Positions 21,701 to 32,804 of a DNA stretch of 64,000 bases are shown here, piece by piece. The DNA is from Armillaria gallica (taxonomy: Eukaryota > Basidiomycota > Agaricomycetes > Agaricales > Physalacriaceae), in contig JBANDB010000003.1 of the NCBI GenBank assembly GCA_037576215.1, forward strand, positions 6,696,001-6,760,000, read 5' to 3'. Each line of letters opens with the position of its first letter. The first letter of the stretch is position 1. The notes under the pieces were generated by a model, which was not told the DNA's origin, searched no databases, and worked only from the letters and a program-made list of their open reading frames with translations. The position numbers and the translations under genes are program-made.

Positions 21701-23432
21701 CCCGAACTACACTGCAGTCACGCTCATCTCTCCGGTGGAGACTGAATATGTATCCCTCCTCCCTTCGGTGCTGCGCGCGCTAGCTATGTCGCTCACTGTT
21801 CAGTCAATGCGGGATAGGATGTTCACTCCATCTTCTCGTCTTTACGCCATTCCATCGCAACTATTGACTGTCGCTATAACAGCCCCATCGTCTCAGGAAC
21901 GCTATAATTATCAACGTTTAGAAACGCTGGGAGATACGGTGCTGAAGTATATGGTCAGCATACAGCTTCTGTCGGAACACCCACTCTGGCACGAAGGGTA
22001 CCTGTCGAGACGGAAGGACCACGCTGTCGCTAATGTTAGACTGGCAAATGAGAATATCTCCAGAGAAATGTTCAAATGGATTATTAGAGGTTCGTTTTAA
22101 GACGATATGGTGTTCCGACATTGACGTGTTTACATTTAGATCAATTGCTTAGCAAGAAATGGAAACCTGCGTATATGAATTCTACCGCACCTATCGGCGA
22201 GAAGAAGTTGACTGAGGCGGTCACGACCGTTCCTACGAAGAACGAAGCGAAGGCGAAGAAGGCGAAAAAGACTGCGGGAGAGCTCTCCACGAAAGGTACG
22301 CTTATTGTATAATGTCTTTTCGTGTTTCTATTTATAATGTTATTCTTCAGTATTGGCAGACGTTGTTGAATCCACGATTGGTGCTGCGTATCTGCACGGT
22401 GGATTCGAACTGGGCTATGAATGCGCAAAATTCTTCCGCTTCGAGCTTGATTGGCAACCAACTGCAGACCGCATCTCATTCTTGATTCAAAGGGCCAGCG
22501 GACTCGAACCCGAAGTCAGACAGCGGATCGAATTGCCAGAGAATATCATATCCCAAGTAGAATCCATGCTAGGCTACGAGTTTAGACACAAACTCATACT
22601 CCTCGAAGCCCTCACCCATCCGAGTCATCAGCAGGACTTTGGCACGGTCTCTTATGAGCGTATGGAGTTCCTGGGAGACGCGGTGATGGACATGGTTGTC
22701 TCGGATTATCTGTATCGTGCAGAAGCCAAGGAGTACAGTCCTGGGCACATGCACCTTCGCAAGTCCGCTGTCGTGAATGGGCATATTCTAGCCTACCTGT
22801 GCTTGAAGTGTTGTTTGAAGGTTCGAAGCTACATGCCTCGGCCCATGGGATCAAGGAATCAGATCCAGCTTGAAGAGGAGGAGGAGGACATATATCTGTG
22901 GAAGTGCCTCTTGCATGGCAGCCCTCGTGTTCTGGAGGATCAGCGTGTAACGTTTGACAGGTTTCAGAAGCTTTCGGATTCGATTGCCGACGGTCTGGAG
23001 AACGGGAAGATCTATCCTTGGGCAGCACTGACTAGGCTACAAGCGCCGAAATTCTTCAGTGACATGATCGAAAGTCTCTTCGGCGCAGTATTCCTTGACT
23101 CTGAAGGAAGCCTGGAGAGGACGAGAGATGTTATGCGAAGGATTGGTGTGCTGCCACTGCTAGAGCGCATCGTGAAGGACGACGTTGATGTGCTTCATCC
23201 GGTTTCACGGGTATCTGTCTGGGCCTCAAAACGAGGACAGAAGGTGAAATATAGATTTACGGAAGAGAAGGGAAATATTAGCTGTGTGATAGCGTTGAAG
23301 CAGGAGGAGGGAGGGGAAATCAGGATATTGGAGGACGCACGGGCAACGGATCTTAACAGAGGCAAGGTAACGAAGTTGGAAGTCAAATTTGCAGCTGCTG
23401 AAAAGGCTATAAACTTCCTTCATTTATACTAG
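18715..23432 (+). CDS. Dicer-like ribonuclease III, left copy
   Basis: Cleaves double-stranded RNA into small interfering RNAs in the RNA-silencing pathway. Model: join(18715-18888, 18941-19359, 19410-20525, 20582-22089, 22140-22295, 22351-23432), 1484 aa, five GT-AG introns of 50-56 nt, all in phase. Domains in order: DExD helicase with Walker A ([12 protein letters not shown], about residue 35) and IFDEAHH; helicase C with [15 protein letters not shown] and [11 protein letters not shown] (about residue 530); Dicer dimerisation fold ([16 protein letters not shown]); a divergent middle region with no PAZ I can recognise; RNase IIIa ([15 protein letters not shown] and [16 protein letters not shown]); RNase IIIb ([15 protein letters not shown] and [16 protein letters not shown]); and a short basic C-terminal region resembling a dsRNA-binding fold. 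Acidic catalytic residues are present in both RNase domains. It converges on the F-box gene 104 bases downstream. Tail ends INFLHLY. Confidence 0.95.
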
Positions 23433-23536
23433 AAGTCTCTCTTGTTATACTGTCTGCTTTTCACATGTGGTGCATGTCCATTTATTTATACATCGTAATT
23501 ACACGGTAACTGTTGAAGCGCTTTGCAACGTGCCTC

Positions 23537-25141
23537 TTAATAATTGACGCGTAAACCTTGTTTGCGCAGCGGTTCCCACATATGAGAAAGCTTCGGGTCC
23601 ACTGGCCTGTCGAAGCAGATCTCTTTCAGCTCTTCCGCATCCTCTTTCACATTCCGTCGCGATTCTACCATTAGAAGAAGAGTCTCGTTCCCGCTTCTCT
23701 CATCTGCAAAGGTCGACCTTCGCAAATCAAGGCACCTGAGCTGCGGAACATAACGAACAGTCTGATCTGACCCAGAACTCATCACTAGTCTGTGAATGAA
23801 TACGTCAGGTATTCGCTGCGAATGGATGGATAATGTTTCTAGCCGCGTGAGGGGTGCGAGGAATGTGCAAAAAGCATCGATGTCCTCGTCGTGGCTCAGT
23901 CGACAAGTCAACTCCAACGCCGTGATATGATCCAAGTGATGTTGAATGGGAAAGGATGGCGCTTCTGTGATGCCAGTGAGCGACATTCGCAGTTTTCTGA
24001 GGGAAGGCAGAACAAGATTATTCAGGGTTTGTGCAACACCGCCAGATGAAAATATTTCATCGAGGTGAAGACTTTGTATGTGGAGAAGTGTGACAGGACT
24101 AGGTATGTCCATATTTGATTTTTCACATAACAGAACAAGATCCCGGACGTTTGGCAAGTGGGTCAGCGTGGATACTTGTTCGCGGAAGGATCCATCAAAT
24201 GCTGAATAAGACCTCACACTGGCGCTGGGGAAGTGGCTGAAAACAAGGAAGGGCTGAGCGATGTCAGTCGTGAAGGTGTGAATGATATGTGCCATTCCGA
24301 AAGTGTCTAATCCCTGCTCCGTAGGGCCTGCAAGACTGGCTTGTAGCCGCTCCAATCTACCGAAGAACGCTCGGCATGCGGATAATGAACGGAATGATTT
24401 CGAAGGTAAGGAAAAGAACGCTTCTGTCCACCGAGACGAAGTCGGTAACAGAGCCAAGAAGATAGGGTTTGCGGATATATCCCATCGGCTCCGTAGACGG
24501 ATTCGAAGGCGATAACCACGGCTCCTTTCGAGGAATAGCCCAAGACTGAAGAGGCGCCTTGAGTAGAAATCGTATGTTTTGTATTGGGCGCCGAAATCAA
24601 CGTCGACGTAGGACCATAACCGTGGCGAATCCAAAGCAACCTCTCTCCATCTGCGACAAACCTGCGACAGCGACCAAGGTGCGCGCTGCACAGGATTCAA
24701 GCAGTCGGCGCCGTCCGGTGGCCCGAATGGATGAACATCTCTACCACAATCGCCACTCTGCTCATCCAAACACTGCTGGAATATGTTTGTGAGGCAATCT
24801 GAGTTCAGAATACGAGTTTGACGAAGAATCTCGGCAGCATCAGCCTTGTTAGACTCAGCGACGCTCCTTTGATCCTTCAAAAAATCCAAGAGACGCTGGG
24901 TGGCCACTATTTTGCTCTGTAGAATCCCTGCCATATCTTTATTGGCCGTCAGCGCCCGCATAAATTCCCTTCTTTCAGAGTCAAGTGGACCCTCGTTGGA
25001 TCGAAGGAGCTCTGAGATTCGAGGAGAATCCATCCGCTGCAAGGTACGTTCAGGAAGGAAGAGAGCGAAACCTGGATCGAAGTTGGACGAGCTGGTTGGA
25101 GCAGAAAACACGAGGGCCTCTATAGACAGTGGTAAGCTCAT
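23537..25141 (-). CDS. F-box domain-containing protein, single exon
   Basis: 534-aa intronless ORF on the minus strand. It has the architecture of the large agaricomycete F-box family: a charged N-terminal coiled segment (LQSKIVATQRLLDFLKDQRS), a divergent F-box (RILNSDCLTNIFQQCLDE, then PWSLSQVCRRWREVALDSPR, LWSYVDVDF), then a leucine-rich tail with LTHLPNVRDLVLLCEKSN, LVLPSLRKLRMSLTGITE and VPQLRCLDLRRSTF. By family it is a candidate SCF ubiquitin-ligase adaptor with unknown substrate. The first ATG at 25141 is used. MDSPRISELL (about residue 37) is an alternative start that fits the family's usual beginning. It lies just inside the inner breakpoint of the left arm and was not duplicated. 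Confidence 0.82.
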   Translation of the reverse strand: MSLPLSIEALVFSAPTSSSNFDPGFALFLPERTLQRMDSPRISELLRSNEGPLDSERREFMRALTANKDMAGILQSKIVATQRLLDFLKDQRSVAESNKADAAEILRQTRILNSDCLTNIFQQCLDEQSGDCGRDVHPFGPPDGADCLNPVQRAPWSLSQVCRRWREVALDSPRLWSYVDVDFGAQYKTYDFYSRRLFSLGLFLERSRGYRLRIRLRSRWDISANPIFLALLPTSSRWTEAFFSLPSKSFRSLSACRAFFGRLERLQASLAGPTEQGLDTFGMAHIIHTFTTDIAQPFLVFSHFPSASVRSYSAFDGSFREQVSTLTHLPNVRDLVLLCEKSNMDIPSPVTLLHIQSLHLDEIFSSGGVAQTLNNLVLPSLRKLRMSLTGITEAPSFPIQHHLDHITALELTCRLSHDEDIDAFCTFLAPLTRLETLSIHSQRIPDVFIHRLVMSSGSDQTVRYVPQLRCLDLRRSTFADERSGNETLLLMVESRRNVKEDAEELKEICFDRPVDPKLSHMWEPLRKQGLRVNY

Positions 25142-26212
25142 TGGAGTTTGGTATCAAAGAGATGGCCTCACGTTGAGTCATTTTGGCGCGGCAGGAGAAG
25201 AGGGAGTGCAAACAGTTGATCAACCAATGATAACAACAGCATGCGAAGTCACTCCATTTATGTAAGGATTAGACGCCCACTTCCATTGGTACAGGAAAAA
25301 AAGATTGGTCCGACTATTCTCCGGCGCCTGTAATATAAGCTACCCAAGAGTCGGCGATATTAGACGTTGTACTACCTCCAAAGGAACGTATAGCAAGGAA
25401 CCGACCAACCACGTGCCAATAACTGCGACGAGGTAGGTAGCGTTACTACACGGTAACGGAAAGCGATATCTGCCTCCTATTGCCCTTAACTCCCACAGTT
25501 GAGCCAAACGAAACCACGGTAGATTGTCTAGCCGTCGAACAGAAGCACTGAAAAACAGGCGAGAGATTGATCGCCGTACTCCGAGTGAGCTGCAGCGTCA
25601 AGGACAAATGGTCCAATCAGAAGTAAAATCTCGTGGCCTCTACATGCAGCTCTCATGTGAACGCTAGAGCCGTCGAGAGGGAGACTTGAAGTTTCTGGTA
25701 CGGTGGCGCTAATGATAAGTACGACGGTTGAGCCAAAATTCAAGTAGGCGCTCCCTGAGCCACGTGCTAGATCTTCTGGTTTTAGATAGATAGATGGACG
25801 TGGTGCTTTGGTGGTGCAAGACCAGTTGGAAAGGGAAAAAGAACCCTTTATAAAGACCAGAAGCAGCCAGGAACTCGTTTTCGATACAGGACTGAATTCA
25901 AGGATAGTTAGTGGTAAATAAAGTTGTTCTGTATAACGAACAGACCAGAGCATTCAACCATTTTCCCACGCCGCAAACGCGTCTCTGAGTTACCATTACA
26001 GAGGGCATCGTACGCGCCACGTCACTCTTTGCCGAACAATCTGACCCCGTATACTTAAATTCTTTGATAAAAATGTCAAGGCTTGCGTTGTATTACATCT
26101 TGAAAAGACTTCTTTGCTACCGTACACCATCGATGGACCATCAAAGAAAATTACTGGATAGTGAGTCAGTTTATAAGACAGGAAACACAGTGGAAAGGAG
26201 TCGAACCATAAG
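25142..26212. other. Intergenic, no supported gene
   Basis: 1.07 kb. An open frame of 141 codons at 25528-25953 (minus) has no motif I recognise, and I could not extend it with splice sites. I treat it as a probable chance ORF. Confidence 0.45.
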
Positions 26213-26482
26213 TTATTTCTTGCCACTATTCTTCTGCGCCTCTTCGTGCTCAAGCCTATCCTGCTCCTTGAACATTTGAAGGATGGCCTTGCCTTCTTCA
26301 ACATCGTCCATATCCCAGGGCTTGAGGCCGTACGAGTGCATGAAGTTGTTATATCCACTATAAGAGCGCATATATTGAGTGTCGGTACGGGGAAAAAAGT
26401 TTACGCACCCAAAGGACTCGTAATACGAATTGTTCGATTTTGGCTGGTAAGTGGGGCCAGATTGAATGTCCTTGCCAGACAT
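26213..26482 (-). CDS. Small conserved fungal protein (72 aa), function unknown
   Basis: Two exons on the minus strand, 26482-26409 and 26357-26213, with a 51-nt GT-AG intron. Splicing turns YYESFG|GYNNFMHSYGLK into one continuous segment. The protein starts MSGKDIQSGPTYQPK, continues with PWDMDDVEEGKAILQMFKEQ and ends EEAQKNSGKK. It is hydrophilic, with no signal peptide or membrane segment. The pattern resembles a short conserved fungal protein I cannot name. It shares a 196-bp divergent promoter region with the aminotransferase at 26679, so the two may be co-regulated. Confidence 0.7.
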   Translation of the reverse strand: MSGKDIQSGPTYQPKSNNSYYESFGCVNFFPRTDTQYMRSYSGYNNFMHSYGLKPWDMDDVEEGKAILQMFKEQDRLEHEEAQKNSGKK

Positions 26483-26678
26483 TTCTGTTTCAAATGAGGA
26501 TATATACAGTCTGAAAGGTGCAATCGCGTACTTGGAGAGGGATGCAGACGATTGTGTGGTGGTGAGGAAAGAAAGGGGCAAACTCGGTAGGGAAAGGCTG
26601 ATGTCATAAATTCGGCAAATTCCGGCTGCAGTCAAGACGCTGCAATTATTCCAAAAGGACACTCTGACTCGTACCACC

Positions 26679-28522
26679 ATGTATCGCTTGGGTTCCTTGT
26701 CGCGTCGCTCGACGCGCGCCGTCGCTGTCAACGTCCCCGCAGCTGCAACGCAAGTGCCTATATGCCTGTCTTGCCTGTAATCTGACGCCCCGCTTATAGC
26801 CGGTACAATGCTCGGGGCCTGTCGACTGAGTCGCTGCAGGCATTTGGCGAGAAACATGTAACACGAGGACTTGGACGGATAACCGAGGGCATCGTTGCAC
26901 AAGGACGGGGCTCTTACGTCGACTTTCAGGATGGACGACATATGCTGGATTTCACCACCGGTATCGGTGTAACCAACCTCGGTATGTAGTCGCTTATCTT
27001 GGAGTTTCCAGGTTTTTTGAACCCTTTGCTGAAACCTGTGATAGGACACTGCCATCCAAAAGTCAGCAAGGCTGCCGCAGACCAGTGCATGAATATCGTT
27101 CATGCCCAGGTATGCACATCGCGTTCTCATTCATGTATCAAGCTCAAAATTTTCACAGTGCGGCATTGCTTTCCACGAACCTTACCTTCAACTCATCGAG
27201 AGACTCCTTCCACTCATGCCTCACCCTTCGCTCGACTCGTTCTTCTTCTGGAACTCTGGTTCCGAGGCAATCGAATGCGCGATAAAAATGGCTAGAATTG
27301 CAACTGGCCGTCCCAATATCATCTCTATGCAAGGCGAGGTGATCCCTTTATCTCTGGAAATCTCTCATGTGTCGTGATCAGGTGGTTATCACGGAAGGAC
27401 ATTTGGTGCGATGGCCGTAACGCGAAGCAAGACCATCTACTCGGAAGGTGTTGCGCCTCTTATGGTAATTCCTGCCATTTCCTGTATTCCCACGCTTCCT
27501 AACCACCTTCCTGCTAGCCAGGAACATTTTCAATCCCCTTCCCATTCTGGCACCAATTCGGAGCCTCCACAACGATCTCCGAGTCTGAACTGACTGCGAA
27601 TTCACTTTATCAGCTTGAAATCCTGCTTGCGCAGCAAACAGCACCTCGCGATACAGCGGCCCTGATCATCGAGCCTGTTCTTGGCGAGGGTGGATACGTT
27701 CCTGCTCCCAACGAATTCTTGCAGGGCCTACGGGAGATATGCGACAAGCATGGCATCTTGTTGATCATTGACGAGGTTCAGAGCGGGTTCTGTCGGACAG
27801 GATCGTGGTTCGCTATAGAGCCTAGCGGTGTTCGGCCAGATATCCTGATATCTGCAAAGGTATGTCTTGTCTTCCTGTTTGGTAGTCTCTTGCTGACGTT
27901 TGGCAACCAGGGTCTGGCCAATGGTTTCCCGCTTAGTGCCATTATCAGTCGAAAAGAGATCACAGACCTACTCAAGCCCGGATCGATGGTATGTAACTTC
28001 TTCTTTGCCTGCACTAATTCTGAAGTAGTACAGGGAGGAACCTATGCCGGCAATCCTGTATCTTGTGCTGCTGCTGTGGCCGTCGCTGACGCGATGAAGG
28101 AGGAAAAGATTCTAGATAATGTGAAAGAACGGTATCATCATCTTTTCCGTTTACTCTCTTCAATTCTAAATCATATCACACCTAGCTCGAAACAACTTTT
28201 CACCGAACTGAATGCTTTGAAGGCCGATCCTGAGGTCGCTCCATATATTTTGGATGTCCGTGGACGGGGCTTGATGGTTGCCGTCGAGTTTACATCATCT
28301 GCTTCTGCGGGCAGCAAATATGATGTTGTGACTTCCGAGATTGAGCAAGTGGGGCTGGCCGGCCGTGTGGCTAAGAAGTGTATTGAGAAGGGTATGCTGA
28401 TCTTGACGACGAGTATGTATGAGGTGGTCAGGTTCATTCCACCACTCAACATTAGCGAGGAGGAAATGGCGAAGGGCTGCAAGATATTTGCGGAGGCTGT
28501 AAGAGAGGTTATCAAGACGTGA
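26679..28522 (+). CDS. Class III PLP-dependent aminotransferase (4-aminobutyrate aminotransferase-like)
   Basis: Pyridoxal-phosphate enzyme that moves an amino group from an omega- or gamma-amino compound to a 2-oxo acid. Model: join(26679-26753, 26840-26981, 27045-27109, 27159-27333, 27382-27464, 27518-27859, 27911-27988, 28034-28522), 482 aa. Exon 1 (MYRLGSLSRRSTRAVAVNVP) is Arg/Ser-rich without acids and looks like a mitochondrial presequence. Family landmarks: DFTTGIGVTNLGHCHPKV, FFWNSGSEAIECAIKMARIA, GGYHGRTFGAMAVTRSK, ALIIEPVLGEGGYVP, LLIIDEVQSGFCRTG (PLP-binding Asp), ISAKGLANGFPLSAI (catalytic Lys at the exon 6/7 junction) and GGTYAGNPVSCAAAVAVA. Intron 4 needs a GC donor (27334-27335) to give MQGGYHG. 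The exact substrate is not decided by sequence. Confidence 0.9.
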
Positions 28523-28705
28523 TCTGAACCTGAGGCATGTTAAAGAGATCTGTTGTACAAAATACAAAATGACATTGATGAATTTTCAAAGAGTCTCGTT
28601 TACTAAAGATACAGCTTTTTCACTTCTTGGTTTGATAGTACACTTGAATGCTGGGGTATCACTGAGCACAACGGATGAGTCACGCACAACTAGACCGAAG
28701 AGGTT

Positions 28706-30683
28706 TTACCTTACTGCCCCCGTCAGCTGGACAGGATGCGCCTTCAAGGGAATGCCATCCATATCGACTGCATTTGTTACATTGAACACCGCAAGAGTCC
28801 TTGCCATAGTCATAAACACAGAAGCTTCTGCTAAGAAGCGACCTATGACCCATTGAGCATCGTCATTCAATGCCGTGTCCTCTGGATCCACTCACCGGGA
28901 CAAGCACGCCGACCGAACCCAAATACAAGCTCTCTGGGGTCGAGTTGAGGTGAACTACCCAAAAATCGCGTCGGATCGAACTTCTCGGGATTAGGGTATA
29001 ATCTGGGGTCATGACACATTTTCCTGAGTGTAACATTCGGTATAAATTGTTTTAAGAGACACAATGGACGCCCACAATGAATTGAAAGCGACGATGGATC
29101 CTTTGGGGATGAAGTAGCCGTTGTAGGTGTCGTCTTCTACTGTACGGTGGGGAAACCCTGGGGGGGAAAAAGACATCAGCTCCTTTGCTGTAGTTGTAGT
29201 GGGGTTGGAAGACGAACCGATAGGCAGGGGTAAGTGCCATCTGAAAATTTCGTAGAGCGTTGCAAGGGTGTACGGGAGTAAACCTTGATCGCGATCGGCG
29301 AGAGTGGGTAGCCGGTCGCCCCCGGTTACTGAATCGATCTCGGCTTGAATACGTGCTTGTACTTCAGGCAACAGAGCCACCATTTTGAAGAAAACCTTGA
29401 TGGTGACAACTGTCTGCTTCATTGTCAGCGTCGTTGGGGATGGCTAGTAGCAAAAGAAGGCAAACAGTATCGAATCCGGCTAATATTCAATTCTCAGTGA
29501 TCTCGTCACTTGTCAAGTGATAGTCGCACCTCCATACATTGCGACGGCAGTACACTTGATGGAGTATTCATCTTCATCATCTTCAAGGTTCGTCGACACA
29601 AATGAGGGCTCGACAGCACCCTTTGTCTGCAATACTCGGTAAGTAGATAACGACCATAGAGTTAAACGAACCATTTGCTCCTTAACCCAGTAGAAAGGTT
29701 CGTCTGTTATCTCTTCCACTTTTTGCTTCCACTCTTTGGCAAGCCTTTTGAAGTTGGCGCCCGGCATCCATTCCGGTATGTGTCGTACTATATAACTGGT
29801 TTAGCGTACGTCCAGTTGAATGTAACATGCCCTCTACGCACAGACCGGTATCTTGTTTACGAGAAACTTATGCGACGCCATCTGGATAAAATCTTCCGTT
29901 ATTTGTTTACACTTTAAGAGCAAAGGGTCATTTTTTCCGATGGTATAACCATACGCAATCCGAAGGACGATCGAGGCGACCCCACTGAAACAATGTCCGG
30001 TGAGATGATGAGATGAACATAAAAAGAGTAAACACAACGCTTCGATATGCTCTACGAAATGCTCCGGATCCGCCAGGATCTCCCTTAAAAGCTTGCGGCT
30101 TTGTTCATCTTCGACATGATAGAAGCGATGGAAGTTCTCCATAGTCCCCATCGATTTATGGAAAAGCTTTCGTTGGGTGCGAAAAACCCGTCCATAGGCT
30201 AAAATCAGGAGTGTATCTCCCCACCCGCAGAGGATCGGCATTGACATATAAGGCCTGTCCGAGAACTTGGCTGTAGAGGCTGTGCGTGAGGACAAACGGA
30301 TGGGGCGACGGACAGTGTGGACGTACCTGATCGGCCATCGAGGAGTTCCTTGGCGAAGGGATACGAGTTCAATACGACAACGGTTTGACCCAGCACTGTC
30401 ACCGAAGAGATATCCCCTAGAGCGCGAATGAGATTCGAAAAGTGTTTGTTAGGTAACATGTCAGTGCACCATATTTCTTCCCCCATTCTGCCCATGCTTC
30501 CCATTCGCGCTCCTTTGGAACGTCAAACAGATTGCCAATAAGAGGATATCCCCTCGGACCAGGTGGCAAAGGGAGCGTCCTAGGTCTTCGTCGTATGGTA
30601 CAGATAACGACCCAAAGAAACGCGCCCAAAGCAAGTAGATTAGTCCCAATATTGGGACTCGTAGCGAGAGAAGAGAGATACAT
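28706..30683 (-). CDS. Cytochrome P450 monooxygenase
   Basis: Membrane-anchored haem-thiolate monooxygenase of the ER, about 11 exons on the minus strand. The N-terminus starts MYLSSLATSPNIGTNLLALG with a hydrophobic anchor (LLALGAFLWVVICTI), a basic RRRPRT and the proline hinge LPLPPGPRGYPLIGNL. Also visible: the WGDTLLILAYGRVFRTQRKL C-helix region, I-helix AGFDT|TVVTIKVFF, the ExxR motif in LYEIFRW, HDPRLYPNPEKFDPTRF, and the haem loop FGFGRRACPG with the Cys ligand. Reading across short introns (such as GC|GTCCAT...CAG|GAAAATG near 29090-29040) restores NSLWAKMCHDPRLYP, so no frame disruption was found. The overall pattern resembles the O-methylsterigmatocystin-oxidoreductase-like group common in Agaricomycetes. 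The substrate is unknown. It converges with the aminotransferase. Confidence 0.9.
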
Positions 30684-31595
30684 GCGTGGCGAGGTGCAAG
30701 CTGGGAAGAAGACAAGATAACGACAAGGGTTGGAGAATTTAAGAATGCATCATTGGTAAGTTTCCCCTTGGTTCAACGCTTGGACCATTCTCAGGTCAAT
30801 CATTTGCACCGTGCTGTGGCGTGTGCTCCATTTGTTATCACCTACTAGGTAATCGCCTGTTATAGTCTCCTTCTCAGCACGTTGAAATAAGTAGGGTCGT
30901 AAGGCCGCGCCCATCGCAATAGCTCAGGTGACTAGCAAGGCGAAAGAATGGATCAGACTCATTGGTAAGTTGTTCGTGGTGCCAGGCACATGAGCTTCGG
31001 TATTTCGGACCGGAACATCAGTGGCATCCGAGTCAAATACCAAACAGGTATTCTCATTGGTTCAACATTGGTTGCAGACCTTGCAGACAAGCATTTTTCT
31101 TGCTCATTGCTTAAATTTAGTTTACACGGGATTATTTGCTGCAAGCTGATGATTTTTACTTCCTGTCAATCCCAAGGCCGAATTTTCTTTCAGCAAGGGG
31201 GCACGGAGCCGCCGATGAAAAGCGAGAAGGTACAATTCTGTTGAAAATTCCATCCCGGAAATAGCGCACGTTCTGGCTTGGCCTGCCGCAAGGGGTCCAT
31301 GGGGCTGCAGATCAAATCAGCAGCGGGAGGACAGTAATGCCAATCCAATTTCTCGCGAGCTCATTTACATTATCAGTCTCAGGCCGTATCGTACGGGATC
31401 GCTAGTCTAACTCATCGGAAGAAGTCAACTACATACACAACTTGAGTCTGGGCTTCAATAGAGCGGAGGGCAGGGGCCTGTCCAAGTGATTTAAGTTACC
31501 CTTAAAATTATTAGGACCTCGTATAGTAGGCTTCACAGGCCGGCACCTAATCAAATGACGAATATATTCTACGAAGCAACAAACGAAGAAAAGAT
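30684..31595. other. Intergenic, nothing recognised
   Basis: 0.9 kb between the P450 start and the 3' end of the metallo-beta-lactamase-fold gene. No supported gene and no clear repeat; it presumably contains the P450 promoter. Confidence 0.5.
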
Positions 31596-32804
31596 TCAGG
31601 TTTTAAGTGCGGGGAAATCTCTGTCCAAGAACGCCCACGTAAGCTTCTCTTTCCACCCCTTCGTCTTCCATCCATTCAAAGCCTCCGGAAACTCGTCGAT
31701 TACAGCAGGAACAGTAGCGTCGTGTGCGATTATAATCAGAATATCCGGGTTTGCATCGAACTTTCCTAGCTTGGCGATCGTAGTACGAGCAGCTTCGGGA
31801 TCAGCGTTACCATAGGCATTCTGCTCGGAAAAGAGAGGAGTGGTGCGTGAGGCCATGGCATGTACAGGACAGGGTGAGTGCTTATGAAGTTCGGTCGTAG
31901 GCCGCAGTTGTCCGATATGATGGCACGAATCACCGCCGAGTAAGACGAACGTCGTTGGAGTGACTCTGGCAAGAACGCTGATGTGCCCAGGACGGTGCTA
32001 ATCACGGTTTTTCAGAAGTTGTACCTTTTCGTGGACCTTAAGAAATTTTACCCCCGGGGAATTCAAGATGTAGAAACTGCCATCGGAAAAATAGTCGAGG
32101 GCCTCATAGTCACCGATTGTAAGGGTGAAATCGTTGAGGTTGAGCTCGGTCACTTTGCGGCCGCTAGGTACATCAGTCAGGACTCGGAGTCAAATGAAAG
32201 AACTCACGTGAAATCAGACTCGATGAGATAAGACTCAGTTGTGGTTGGGAATGTACGCCTATCGAAACCGGGGCCAATGACGAGCTCAGTTGTAGCCGGG
32301 AACTTGCACATCTCGCCTAATGCTATGCGGTAAGTTCTTGCTCAGAATCAGTGTGACTGGCATACTTACCAGTATGATCGAAATGGCCATGACTAGACAT
32401 ATATAATCAGTTTATGCTCCGAACCTCGACAATGTGCGGCCTACCTCCAAATAACCACATTAATAGTCGCTGGGTCAACCCCACCCTCCTGGAGCCTCTC
32501 AAAAACATCTTTGTCAGCAGGCTCCACATGGTATCCACGACCCCTCCATAGCGTCAACAACTGATGAAGAGCGGGGGGATGCTTCCCCTCGGGCTGCAGC
32601 CCCAAGTCGAACATGAGGCGTTTTCCAGTGACACGGTGCTCGATGAAGAATGCATAGATTGAAAGATTCGTAGCCTGGAAGTATAGGTTCGAGGAAGTAT
32701 GCCGCGGGTAGGGTGGATGACAGTGGTAGTGCGCCGAGGTTTATGGCCTTGACGGTGACAGTGGATTCAGAGGAGGGAATACCAAGTTCAAGGAAAGTTG
32801 TCAT
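31596..32804 (-). pseudogene. Metallo-beta-lactamase-fold hydrolase with a frameshift in exon 1
   Basis: Zn-dependent hydrolase of the lactonase-like group. Exons on the minus strand: 32804-32445, 32392-32370, 32322-32208, 32163-32052 and 31997-31596. The Zn-binding SHGHFDHT is assembled across introns 1-2. SPG|HRPGHISVLAR supplies the next His, and LLGGDSCHHIGQLRP the metal-bridging Asp region. The tail is IIIAHDATVPAVIDEFPEAL. Exon 1 is 360 nt, but the next exon needs a phase-2 ending. The frame reading YFLEPILPGYESFN must change by one base near 32660 to the frame reading IYAFFIEHRVTGKRLMFDLG. So the gene carries a one-base frameshift, or uses an unusual extra intron (a GT at the Thr-15 codon with the AG before GCTACG would restore phase but drop conserved residues). 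With the shift ignored, the product would be about 336 aa. Confidence 0.78.

Larger units (their letters stand above)
13030..23410 (+). repeat. Left arm of a large inverted segmental duplication
   Basis: This ~10.4-kb segment matches the reverse complement of about 51375-61310. Collinear blocks include FunK1 (13030-14276 against 61310-60108), a small secreted-type ORF relic (14553-14879 against 59849-59520), shared non-coding DNA (14890-17200 against about 59500-56530), a Dicer-proximal block (18302-18714 against about 56500-56072) and the Dicer gene (18715-23410 against 56071-51375). About 1.1 kb at 17200-18302 has no counterpart. Dicer exons are nearly identical. The FunK1 and non-coding blocks are clearly similar but more diverged. 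Confidence 0.92.

Noticed and set aside
22612..23028. Long ORFs antisense to the Dicers (22612-23028, also 51757-52173 and 20825-21256)
   Set aside because: They are shadow frames of the conserved Dicer coding sequence and appear in both copies only because the Dicer is conserved.
25528..25953. 141-codon minus-strand ORF
   Set aside because: No motif and no splice-supported extension; length is within chance expectation for this composition.
26195..26215. Perfect B-box GGTTCGACTCC (minus) suggesting a tRNA
   Set aside because: It overlaps the stop region of the small conserved protein, and the T-stem bases do not pair; no cloverleaf can be drawn.
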